Source of the DNA: Thinopyrum elongatum
Taxonomy: Eukaryota; Streptophyta; Magnoliopsida; Poales; Poaceae
Length of the DNA stretch: 64,000 nt
Assembly: GCA_011799875.1 (NCBI GenBank)
Contig: CM022301.1
Coordinates: forward strand, 322,170,929 to 322,234,928
Direction of reading: 5' to 3'
This document shows positions 53,968 to 64,000 of the stretch, one piece after another. Every line of letters starts with the position of its first letter. Position 1 is the first letter of the stretch. The position numbers and the translations under genes were made by a program. The notes under the pieces are model-generated. The model was not told the origin of the DNA. It ran no database searches and saw only the letters and a program-made list of their open reading frames with translations.

Positions 53968-55397
53968 TGTTGGAGATATGCCCTAGAGGCAATCATGTAT
54001 GATGATATTTCCTATGTGTTTATGAATAAAGATAGTCCTTGAACACTATCAATGATGTGTATCAGTAAGTACATGACTTGCTTGTGGGACTATACATTGT
54101 ATGATGACTGTCCTAAAAGGTCCCTAGTCGAAAGGGTTGTGCAGACGCGCAACCGACTAGCCTAGCATATGACACGGTGGATGGCTCGGTCTCACTAGCC
54201 ATGGAGCATTGGATGCTAACCGGATAATATGGACTGAGAAGAATCTTGTCGAATTCGACATAGTCGGATCCGAGTTGAGATAAGGTCTGAGTCGGACAGA
54301 CCCAACAATGAGACGCAACGATATGTCATCTGTGAGTCTCTACTACAACATACATTCTATGTCCCAAGAACTGAGCTGGAGCATGTACTCGGGATGGTGA
54401 CAGACCTGCTTTGGGCCAATCAAACGCTACTCCATGACTGGGTAGTTACAATGGTAGGTTTCGGGCTTGTCCAGACCCATGCTGCGAGACATGGTCGAGC
54501 AAGATGGGATTTGCCCCTCCGATCAGGAGAGATATACTCTGGGCCCCTCGTGTGACCCGACCAAGATAAGCATGGCCATGTGACAGGGATTATGAGATAA
54601 TCCGGTTAGTGGTCGGCATCACTGGAACGAGAAAGAGGTCGGGCTAGCACAAGGATGACAGACTCGCCTTGAGCCCGACAACATATATCGTGTGGCAAAG
54701 GGAACAGAAGTGTGACCTGTTGTATAGGTTCGCCGACCAGCTTCATTGTCTACTTGGTGGTCGGCACGCCTTGCTAGAGGCCGCTACTAGCCGAGCAGGT
54801 CGGAGGTGATCCGACCTGCGACCAAGCCGATTTGAACCTAAGGGGTCACGTGCTTAAGGGAAGGAACCTGTGAGGCCTGATCCGACTCCATGAGTCAGAT
54901 GTGATCCTACTCGGACTCGGATCCCGGCCAAACAGATTTTGGGCTTTAGGGTCCGTGTGAGGCCCAAGTGTTGAGCCCGTGATGGACGCCTATATAAAGT
55001 GAGGGTGCGGCACACTCAGAGGTTGATCATTTCGGCGCTGTCACTAGGGTTTGCATGTGTTGTGAATAGCCACCTCCACTCACCGCCGACTGTGTGATCG
55101 GACCAAGCAGTCCGCCGCACGGTGTTCCTCCTGCATGCGCAGATACCGTTAGAGGCGGTGCACTTGCGCCGCTCTGGCGAACCTGTACGTGGGATCCAAC
55201 GACCGGTTGTTCGAGGGAGATCAGACGAGGAGGAGACAATCCACGCGGACGCGCTGCCTCAACTCTTCTTTCGCTGCACAACACTGCGCGTCTAGTGGTA
55301 ACGATCTGTGATCCATCTCCCGTAGCATGTTCTTAGATGTTCTGCGCGTAGGAAAATTTTAATTTGCAGTCGACGCACCCTACCGTAGAACCCAACA
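53968..55397 (+). repeat. 5' LTR of the copia element
   Basis: 1430 bp, TGTTGGAGATATGCCCTAGA to CCCAACA. Its start matches 62161 onward. Confidence 0.95.
54991..54999 (+). promoter_or_regulatory. TATA box in the 5' LTR of the copia element
   Basis: TATATAAAG about 400 bp before the LTR end. In the 3' LTR the same place is destroyed by the insertion at 63181. Confidence 0.65.
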
Positions 55398-55398
55398 G

Positions 55399-55410
55399 TG
55401 GTATCAGAGC
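55399..55410 (+). other. Primer-binding site, initiator tRNA-Met
   Basis: TGGTATCAGAGC one base after the LTR end, the standard copia primer site complementary to the 3' end of initiator tRNA-Met. Confidence 0.93.
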
Positions 55411-56638
55411 CTCTGCTATAGGATTTGGATTCGGATCGTATGCATATTAGATATGTGGAGGCGACAGATGAGATCTGTTGTCGTTTATGAGATCGGCTAT
55501 GTGCATAGTTGATGACATCAACTGCACATGGGGATCGATGTGGCTATGTTTTCTGATGATCAGAATTGATGAGGTCGTGACACAACCTACCCCTACCGGT
55601 CGGTATCCGCCATCGGGGTTAACAGTGAAACGTAAATCCGAATCAGATTCACGATGATCGATGAGATCGGTCAGATCAGAAAATTCGGCATGAACGGAGT
55701 GCAGATGCGATATGTGATTTCCGAAAACGTCGGGCGCTGCTATGTGCGCAGCGCCTTGTATTTCGTTCACGATCACTCAAACCAGTAGAATGCGATTCTA
55801 TGCATAACTTTATTTTGCAGGGTTTGATGTGAATAGTATGGCTCATGTGTATGTGATGCATGTGTGTAATTTATACTAGCCTGCGTGTCATGTTTGTCAG
55901 CCGGCAGGAGTCAAAGTGCTGTAATTATAATGTATAACGACCTGCGTGTCGACTTATGACTCTGTGTAAAATTCATTACTAGTTGTAGTAGTTGGATAAT
56001 AGAGATCAGGTTGGTGGCTTGGCGCCCTGGCGTGACAAACAAGATGGAGTTCCTAGATGGTCATCGGAGTCGGAGCCGACCTAGAAGAACATCCATGAAG
56101 GAGCCATACTATTTCACAATATATGTTTATTTGTGATTGTTATGCTTCTTTATTTCTATGCATGTTAAAATGGTAGAAAGATCCCTCATTAATATCAAGC
56201 GAATTGCCATCCCTGATGTTGCACCTTCACACGCCAAGTACGTCTAGTGGTGGGCTCATAAAATTGAGGTGCTACTAGGTGTCCTCGAACTGAAGGGTTC
56301 ATGTCGGACACGGACATGCACTGCATCAAGTTATCTTGACAAGGCTATCAAAACGGTTTTGGGCCTTGTGGCAAAGAAGGTTTGGAGCCGAGATATGAGA
56401 TACCTTCCCGACTGACAGGACTCGTATAGAGATATGATTAGCAAGGAGTTGCTTACCGGATAGGTGTGTTGGCTAGCAGTGATTCTAAAGCTCACTAGTC
56501 GCATGCACTAGTCGGATCCTGAATCACTTAGAGTTTGCGGAGGGATGCTGACTTCAGTGGGAGTATTTCTGTTTAAGGCCTGAATTACTCTACATAAACA
56601 CATTGCTTAGTGATTGCATATTTTTCTGTTGTAGATCA
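55411..56638 (+). other. Untranslated leader of the copia element
   Basis: 1.2 kb without coding signal, long leaders being usual in BARE-type elements. The dimerisation and packaging signals expected here cannot be pinpointed. Confidence 0.6.
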
Positions 56639-58389
56639 ATGGCACCACCTGCTCAACCCAACTTTGCATTGAAATCAATTCTGGAAAAGGATAAACTGAA
56701 TGGAAGAAACTTTACCACCTGGTATAGAAATTTGAGAATTGTTCTCAAGCACGAAAAAAGGAACATGTTCTAGAGGATCCACTTCCAGAGGAACCTGCCG
56801 ATAATGCTAATGCCACAACCAAGAATCCCTACCAGAAACTCGTTGATGAATCAACGGAGATCAGTTGTCTGATGCTGACTTGTATGGAGCCCGATTTGCA
56901 ACAGCATTTCAAAAATGTTGAGGCTTACGATATGATCGAGAGTCTCAAGAGTATGTTTCAGACACAGGCTAGGACCGAAAGGTTCAACGTCTGGCGATCC
57001 TTGATGGATTGCAAGTTTAAGGAAGGTGATCCACTGAGCCCACATGTGATCAAGATGATCGGATACGTGCAAGCTTTGGATCGGTTGGGCTTCCCGCTCT
57101 TGGATGAGCTGGCTACTGATGCAGTTCTGGATTCTCTTTCGCCCAGCTATGGGACGTTCATCTCGAACTATCATATGCATGGCATGGATAAGAAGCTTAC
57201 TGAATTGCATGGGATGCTCAAAGTGGCAGAGCAGGATATTAAGAAAGGCACGCATCAAGTGTTGATGGTGCAGAAATCGGCTAAGTTCAAGAAGAGTTGG
57301 TCCAAGAAAAAGGCTAAGGCAAAGGGCACGGAGACGGTAACCTCTGCCGCTGAGCTGAAGTCGGGACCGGACTCGAAGACCATTTGCTATCATTGCAAGG
57401 AGACCGGTCACTATAAGAGGAACTATAGCAAGTTGCTTGCAGAGCATGGCAAGAAGGCCGGAAATGCTTCTTCAGGCAAAGGTACACTTGTTGCATATGT
57501 TATAGACATTTACCTTCCTGACATACCTAGTAGCTCTTGGGTATTTGATACCGGATCGGTTGTTCTTATTTGCAACTCGATGCAGGGGCTTGTAAGAACT
57601 AGGCGTGTGGCACAAGGGGAGATTGACATCAGGGTCGGCAACAAAGCAAGAGTTGCTGCGTTGGAGGTCGGCACGATGCAGCTCCATCTTCCTTCTGGAT
57701 TTATTTTGGAATTGAATAATTGTTATTACATTCCTGCACTTAGTCGGAACATTATTTCTGCCTCATGTTTGATGAGTCAGGGTTATGAATTCAATTTAAA
57801 GGACAATGGTTGTTCGTTTTATTTGAACGGAATGTTCCACGGCTATGCACCCATTGTTGATGGGCTTTTTATATTGAATCTGGAACAGGGACCGTTCTAT
57901 AACGTGAATGTCAAGAGGCATAAGCCTAATGAGATAAATCCAACATACTTCTGGCATTGCCAGCTTGGACACATTAGTCTGAAATGCATGAAGAAGCTCC
58001 ATGATGATGGGCTCCTAACTTTGTCCGGCTTTGGGTCGTTCGAGACATGCGAATCATGCTTGCTCGGCAAGATGACTAAGTATCCTTTTGCAAAGAGTTG
58101 CGAGAGGGCATCCGAGCTGTTGGAGCTTATACACAGTGATGTGTGTGGTCCAATGAGCACAACTGCCAGAGGTGGCTATCAGTACTTCGTGACTTTTACC
58201 GACGACTTGAGTAGATATGGGTATATCTATTTGATGAGGCACAAGTTAGAAACTTTTGAAAAGTTTAAAGAGTTACAGAACGAGGTTGAGAATCAACTCG
58301 GCAAGACTATAAAGCTTCTACGATCTGATCCTGGAGGTGAGTACATGAGCCAAGAGTTTGATGATCATCTGAAAAGCCGAGGTATAGTA
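56639..58389 (+). pseudogene. gag, protease and first part of integrase of the copia element
   Basis: The ATG at 56639 starts MAPPAQPNFALKSILEKDKL. A one-base loss in an A run near 56760 shifts the frame, which resumes and stays open from 56872. Gag core is followed by a zinc knuckle at 57385-57426, CYHCKETGHYKRNY, whose last cysteine is tyrosine. The protease motif VFDTGS lies near 57541. The integrase zinc finger (HCQLGHISLKC ... CESCLLGKM) follows, then catalytic aspartates in IHSDVCGPM and LLRSDPGGEY. The frame ends where the solo LTR begins after codon GTA at 58387. Confidence 0.88.
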
Positions 58390-59967
58390 TGATGGCTCAT
58401 ATCCGCGTCAGTATTTCCCCGAAGAGGAAGGGATGATGCAGTACAACTTCGGTAGGTACTTCCCTCAGTTATGAAACCAAGGTTATCGAACCAGTAGGAG
58501 AACCAAGCAACACTATGTAAACAGTACCTGCACACAAAGAAAAAATACTTGCAACCCGACGCGTAAGAGGGGTTGTCAATCCCTCTTGGGTAAAAGATAG
58601 ATTGGTTTGTATAAATTTGGATAAATAGATCTCGCAATAAAACAAAATAAAATAAAGAAAGAAAAAGTGCAGCAAGGTATTTTTGGGTTTTTAGGATAAT
58701 AGATCTGAAAACAAAAGCAAATAAAAATAGATCCCAAAGCAAATATGATAAAGAATAGACCCGGGGGCCGTAGATTTCACTAGTGGCTTCTCTCGAGAAA
58801 AATAGCATACGACGGGTAAACAAATTACTGTTGGGCAATTGATAGAACTTCAAATAATTTTGACGATATCCAGGCAATGATCATTATATAGGCATCACGT
58901 CCAAGATTAGTAGATCGAGTCCTGCCTACATCTACTACTATTACTCCACACATCGACCGCTATCCAGCATGCATCTATTGTATTAAGTTCATGGAAAAAT
59001 GGAGTAATGCAATAATAGCGATGACATGATGTAGACAAGATCTATTCATATAGGAATAGACCCCATCTTGTTATCCTGAATAGCAATGATCAATACGTGT
59101 CTTGCTGCCCCTTCTGTCACTAGGAAAGAACATCGCACGACCGAACCCATCACAAAGCACCTCTTCCCATGGGAAGAAAAATCGATCTAGTTGGCCTAAC
59201 TAAACCAAAGTTTCGAAGAAGAAATATGAGGCTATAAGTAATCATGCATATAAGAGATCAAAGAAACTCAAATATCTTTCATGGATAAATAGATCTGATC
59301 ATAAACTCAAAGTTCATCGGATCCCAACAAACACACCGCAAAAAAGAGTTACATCAAATAGATCTCCAAGAGACCATTGTATTGAGAATCAAAAGAGAGA
59401 GAGGAAGCCATCTAGCTACTAACTACGGACCCGTAGGTCTACAATGAACTACTCACAGATCATTGGAGAGGCACCAATGAGGATGATGAACCCCTCCGTG
59501 ATGGTGTCTAGATTGGATCTGGTGGTTCTGGAACTTGCGGTGGCTGGAATTGTGTTTCGTCGACTCCCCTAGGGTTTTTGGATTTTCGGGGTATTTATAG
59601 AGCAAAGAGGCGGAGTGGGAGGCGGCCGAGGCGGGCACAACCCACCAGGGCGCGCCTGGGCCCCCAGGCGTGCCCAGGTGGGTTGTGCTCCCCTCGGAGC
59701 CCCCCTCTGGTACTTCTTTGGCCCAACAGGTGTCTTCTGGTCCAGAAAAAATCTCCAAAAAGTTTCGCTGCGTTTGGACTCCGTTAGGTATTGATTTTCT
59801 GTGAAGTAAAAAACAAGCAAAAACAGCAACTAGCACTGGGCACTATGTCAATAGGTTAGTCCCAAAAAATGATATAAAGTTGCTATAAAATGATTGTAAA
59901 ACATCCAAGAATGATAATATAACAGCATGGAACAAGCAAAAATTATAGATACGTTGGAGACGTATCA
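58390..59967 (-). mobile_element. Gypsy solo LTR in the copia integrase
   Basis: A 1578-bp minus-strand LTR of the same family as the LTRs at 30214-39990 and 63181-64000, flanked by TAGTA at 58385-58389 and 59968-59972. Removing it with one TAGTA restores the integrase frame (GIV joined to PQLTPPGTP). Open frames within it are LTR shadows. Confidence 0.95.
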
Positions 59968-59972
59968 TAGTA

Positions 59973-62140
59973 CCTCAGCTCACACCTCCGGGCACGCCAC
60001 AGAGAAACAGTGTTTCGGAACGGAGGAATCGTACCTTGTTGGACATGGTTCGTTCAATGATGAGCAAATCGAATTTACCCTTGTCATTCTGGGGATATGC
60101 TCTAGAAACTGCAGCTTTCACACTTAACAGGGTACCATCAAAATCCATATATAAGACAACACATGAGATGTGTACAGGGAAGAATCCCAGTTTTTCTTTT
60201 CTAAAGATTTGGGGTTGTGAAGCATTTTTCAAGTGACTTATGTCAGACAAGCTTACACCCAAATCGGATAAATGCATATTTGTGGGATATCCAAGGGAAA
60301 CCTTGGGATATAGCTTCTACAACCAGGAAGAGAACAAAGTGTTTGTTGCTCGGAACGGGGTTTTCCGTGAGAAAGAGTTTCTCAGTCAGGAGGCCAGTGG
60401 GAGGACGGTCCGACTCGAAGAAATTCGAGGACTGCTCGGGGATGGCTCGGCTGGTGATTAGATCATACCGGAGTTAGTCAGGGAACCCGTAGTGGAAGCG
60501 GCACCGGAACCACGGAGATCGGAAAGATTGCACAGAGTGCGTGATGTATTGTTGCTAGAAAGCGACGAGCCGGCTACGTATGCGAAAGCGATGGTGAGCC
60601 CAGATTTTGAGGCATGGTTAGAGGCCATGAGATACGAGTTAAAGTCCATGAATGAGAATCAAGTCTGGGACTTGGTTGATCCGCCGCCTAGTGTAATAGC
60701 CATTGGTTGCAGATGGGTCTTTAAGAAGAAAATCGATGTGGATGGAATGTTCATATCCACAAAACTCGGCTTGTCGCTAAAGGTTATGGACAAGTTCAAG
60801 GAATTGACTACAATGAGACTTACTTGCCGGTAGTGATGTTGAAGTCGGTGAGGATCGTACTAGCTATAGCTGCATATTTTGATCACGAGATATGGCATAT
60901 GGATGTCAAAACGGCTTTCCTTCACGGAAATTTAACCGAGGACGTGTATATGATACAGCCCGAGGGTTTTGTTGATCCGACTAGCGCTAGTAAGGTATGC
61001 AAGATCAAGAGATCCATTTATGGGTTGAGGCAAGCATCTCGGAGTTGGAACATTCATTTTGATGAGGTCGTAACTGGTCTCGGTTTCATCAAAAGTGAAG
61101 AGGACGCTTGTTTATACAAGAAGTTAAGTGGGAGCTCGATAGTGTTTTTGATCTTGTATGTGGATGACATATTACTAATCGGAAATGATGTTTCGATGCT
61201 GAACTCGATCAAGGAGTCATTGAATGGCAAGTTTTCGATGAAGGACCTCGGTGAAGCAGTTTACATATTGGGCATTAAGATCTATATAGATAGATCGAGG
61301 AGGCTGCTCGGCTTGAGCCAGAGCACGTACATAGATAAAGTGTTGAAGCGGTTCAACATGAGTGAGGCTAAGAAAGGGTTCTTGCCACTCTCACATGGTA
61401 TAAGGCTAAGCGAGACTCAGAGTCCTTCGACATCTGATGAGCGAAGCAAGATGAGTAGGATTCTGTATGCCTCGGCAATCGGATCCATCATGTATGCCAT
61501 GATATATACACGACCTGATGTTGCATTTGCAATAAGCTTAACAGACAGGTACCAGGGCAACCCCGGTGAGAGTCACTGGGCAGGGGTGAAAAATATTCTA
61601 AAGTACCTAAAAAGGACTAAAGAGATGTTCCTAGTTTATGGACGTGAGGAGGAGCTCTACGTAAAGGGTTACGCTGATGCTAGTTTCCAAACCGATAGAG
61701 ATGATTGTCGATCACAGTCCTGATTCGTGTACGTCATGAATGGAGGAGCAGTGAGCTGGATGAGTTCCAAGCAAGATACAGTGGTCGATTCTACCACAGA
61801 AGCTGGATACATTGCGACTTGTGAAGCTGGAAAGGAAGGTGTTTGGATCCGGAACTTTCTGGATGATCTTGGTATTTTTCCAGCCTCGGCAAAAGCATTG
61901 GACCTTTATTGTGATAATTTTGGTGCCATTGCACAAGCCAAGGAGCTGAGGAATCACCACAAGACCAGACACATAGATCAGAAATATCACCTGATATGTA
62001 AGATCGTAAAGAGTGGTGATGTAGAGTTATGCAAAATTCACACGGATGCAAATGTTACAGATCCATTGACTAAGCCGCTTCCACAACGCAAGCATGAGGG
62101 GCACGTTAGAGCTATGGGCATACGATGTCTATTTGATTGA
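59973..62140 (+). pseudogene. Rest of integrase, RT and RNase H of the copia element
   Basis: Continues with PQLTPPGTPQ and NSVSERRNR, which holds the integrase glutamate. The linker WGCEAFFK is followed by TGA at 60234, and another stop is at 60459. RT starts with WLEAMRYELKSMNENQVWDL, shifts frame near 60750, and goes on in an open frame 60824-61723 with HMDVKTAFLHGNL and the intact catalytic box YVDD near 61157. After a TGA at 61721, RNase H reads STTEAGYIAT, where the glutamate of the usual TEAEY is glycine. It ends ADPLTKPLP-like (VTDPLTKPLPQ) and RAMGIRCLFD. Confidence 0.88.
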
Positions 62141-62149
62141 CTCTAGTGC

Positions 62150-62159
62150 AAGTGGGAGA
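62150..62159 (+). other. Polypurine tract of the copia element
   Basis: AAGTGGGAGA directly before the 3' LTR, the usual BARE/Angela tract. Confidence 0.75.
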
Positions 62160-62160
62160 C

Positions 62161-63180
62161 TGTTGGAGATATGCCCTAGAGGAAATCATGTATGATGATA
62201 TTTCCTATGTGTTTATGAATAAAGATAGTCCTTGGACACTATCAATGATGTGTATCAGCAAGTACGTGACTTGTTTGTGGGACTATATATTGTATGATGA
62301 CTGTCCTAAAAGGTCCCTAGTCGAAAGGGTTGTGTGGACGCGCAACCGACTAGACTAGCATATGACACGGTGGATGGCTCGGTCTCACTAGCCATGGAGC
62401 ATTGGATGCTAATCAGATAATATGGACTCAGAAGGATCTTGTCGGATTCGACATAGTCGGATCCGAGTTGAGATAAGGTCTGAGTCGGACAGACCCAACT
62501 ATGAGACGCAGTGATATGTCATATGTGAGTCTCTAGTACAACATACGTTCTATGTCCTAAGACCTGAGCTGGAGCATGTACTCGGGATGGTGACAGACCT
62601 GCTTTGGGCCAACCAAATGCTACTCCGTGACTGGGTAGTTACAAAGGTAGGTTTCGGGCTTGTCCAGACCCATGCTGTGAGACATGGTCAAGCAAGATGG
62701 GATTTGCCCCTCCGATCAGGAGAGATATACTCTGGGGCCCTCATGTGATCCGACCAAGATAAGCATGGCCATGTGACAGGGATTATGAGATAACCCGGTT
62801 AGTGGTCGGCATCACTGGAACGAGAAAGAGGGCTAGCACAAGGATGACAGACTCGCCTTGAGCCAGAAAACATATATCGTGTGGCAAAGGGAACAGAAGT
62901 GTGACATGTTGTACAGGTTCGCCAACCGGCTTCATTGTCTACTTGGTGGTCAGCATGCCTTGATAGAGGCCGCTACCAGCCGAGCAGGTCGGAGGTGATC
63001 CGACCTGCGACCAATCTAACTTGAACCTAAGGGGTCACGCGCTTAAGGGAAGGAACCTATGAGGCCCGATCCGACTCCATGAGTCAGATGTGATCCTACT
63101 CGGACTCGGATCTCGGCCAAACAGATTTTGGGCTTTAGGGTACGTGCGAGGCCCAAGTGTTGAGCCCGCAACGGACGCCT
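62161..63180 (+). repeat. 3' LTR of the copia element, truncated
   Basis: 1020 bp matching the first part of 53968-55397. It stops at GGACGCCT, where the intact LTR continues ATATAAAG. Confidence 0.93.
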
Positions 63181-64000
63181 TGATATGTCTCCAATGTATC
63201 TATAATTTTTGCTTGTTCCATGTTGTTAAATTATCATTCTTGGATGTTTTACAATCATTTTATAGCAACTTTATACCATTTTTTGGGACTAACCTATTAA
63301 CATAGTGCCCAGTGCCAGTTGCTGTTTTTTGCTTGTTTTTTACTTCGCAGAATATCAGTACCAAACGGAGTCCAAATGCAGCGAAACTTTTTGGAGATTT
63401 TTTCTGGACCAGAAGACACCCAGTGGGCCAAAGAAGTACCAGAGGGGAGGCCCGTGGGGAGCACAACCCACCAGGGCGCGCCCAGGTGGGTTGTGCCCTC
63501 CTCGGTGACCTCCCGCACTACCTCTTCGCCCTATAAATTCCCAAATATTCTAGAAACCCTAGGGGAGTCGATGAAACACAATTCCAGCCGCCACAAGTTC
63601 CAGAACCACGAGATCTAATCTAGACACCATCATGGTGGGGTTCATCATCCTCATTCGTGCCTCTCCGATGATGCGTGAGTAGTTCACCATAGACCTAAGG
63701 GTTCGTAGAATAGCTAGATGGCTTCTTCTCTCTTTTTGATTCTCAATACAATGGTCTCTTGGAGATCTATTTGATGTAACTCTTTTTTGCGGTGTGTTTG
63801 TTGGGATCCGATGGCTTTGAGTTTATGATCAGATCTATATCCAATCATATTATTTGAGTCTTCTTTTGATCTCTTATATGCATGATTATTTATAGCCTCG
63901 TATTTCTTCTTCGAATCTTTGGTTTAGTTAGGCCAACTAGATCAATTTTTCTTGCCATGGGAAGAGGTGCTTTGTGATGGGTTCGATCTGGCGGTGTTCT
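63181..64000 (+). mobile_element. 5' part of an Athila-type gypsy LTR running off the window
   Basis: Starts TGATATGTCTCCAATG and follows the same family as the solo LTR at 58390-59967 in opposite orientation. TATAAAT at 63532-63538 is a likely TATA box. It contains the CACCGCCAGATC-type block reversed near the window end. Whether it is a solo LTR or a whole element cannot be seen. The left target duplication would be CGCCT. Confidence 0.9.

Larger units (their letters stand above)
53968..63180 (+). mobile_element. BARE/Angela-like copia retrotransposon, degenerate, 3' LTR truncated
   Basis: 5' LTR 53968-55397, primer site complementary to initiator tRNA-Met, gag-protease-integrase-RT-RNase H in copia order, purine tract, and 3' LTR 62161-63180. 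The left flank is CTCAA; the right flank is outside the window because another element cuts the 3' LTR at 63180. A gypsy solo LTR lies in the integrase. LTR divergence is roughly 5 percent by eye. Inserted in the F-box gene. Confidence 0.93.

Noticed and set aside
58365..58877. 170-codon minus-strand open frame
   Set aside because: It falls almost wholly inside the solo LTR in the copia integrase; the same frame is broken in sister LTRs.

Overview
This window is a stretch of grass nuclear DNA, almost certainly from a Triticeae genome (wheat, Aegilops or barley group). The evidence is its content: large Tat- and Athila-lineage gypsy elements, BARE/Angela-like copia LTRs and CACTA transposons with long subterminal and internal tandem repeats, with only two broken host-gene remnants. 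Family names such as Fatima, WHAM, Sabrina or Angela are given from memory as likely relatives. Lineage calls rest on domains and motifs visible in the sequence. I found no rRNA, tRNA, CRISPR or intact cellular gene.

Layout. (1) 1-19601: a minus-strand, non-autonomous Tat-type gypsy element (gag and protease only). Its 3' LTR is cut by the window start. It carries an intron-containing gene on the opposite (plus) strand with its own TATA box. A complete 10.2-kb plus-strand Tat-type gypsy element (3678-13897, 5-bp target duplication GCGAG, two 916-bp LTRs) sits inside the last exon of that antisense gene. (2) 19602-27727: an LTR truncated by element 1, abutting an Athila-lineage pol, then a 3' accessory ORF split in frame by a copia solo LTR (23865-25631, duplication ATGTC), a 3' untranslated region and the start of a 3' LTR. 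(3) 27728-29869: a 2.1-kb inverted repeat made of two head-to-head LTR pieces, followed by a 344-bp unidentified island. (4) 30214-44673: a minus-strand, gag-only Athila-type element. Its 3' LTR is split by an 8.2-kb CACTA element (31399-39576, duplication TTT). Its 5' LTR is truncated and fused to a second inverted LTR piece. (5) 44674-45179: remnant of a 3'-5' exonuclease-like gene. (6) 45286-51965: a second CACTA element of the same family. (7) 51966-53967: the 3' flank and C-terminal exons of an F-box/FBD-LRR gene, cut by (8) a BARE/Angela-like copia element (53968-63180). That element contains a gypsy solo LTR in its integrase (58390-59967, duplication TAGTA) and is cut in its 3' LTR TATA box by (9) another gypsy LTR that runs off the window (63181-64000).

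How the parts relate. None of the pol genes looks functional: they carry many in-frame stops, frameshifts and changed catalytic residues. The non-autonomous elements share lineage features with degraded autonomous copies nearby, which suggests donor/passenger pairs. The two CACTA elements lack any recognisable transposase. They carry captured gene pieces, alanine-rich coiled-coil ORFs and homologous tandem arrays of about 500 bp. Insertion order can be read from the nesting, and several missing halves are predicted to lie just outside the window.
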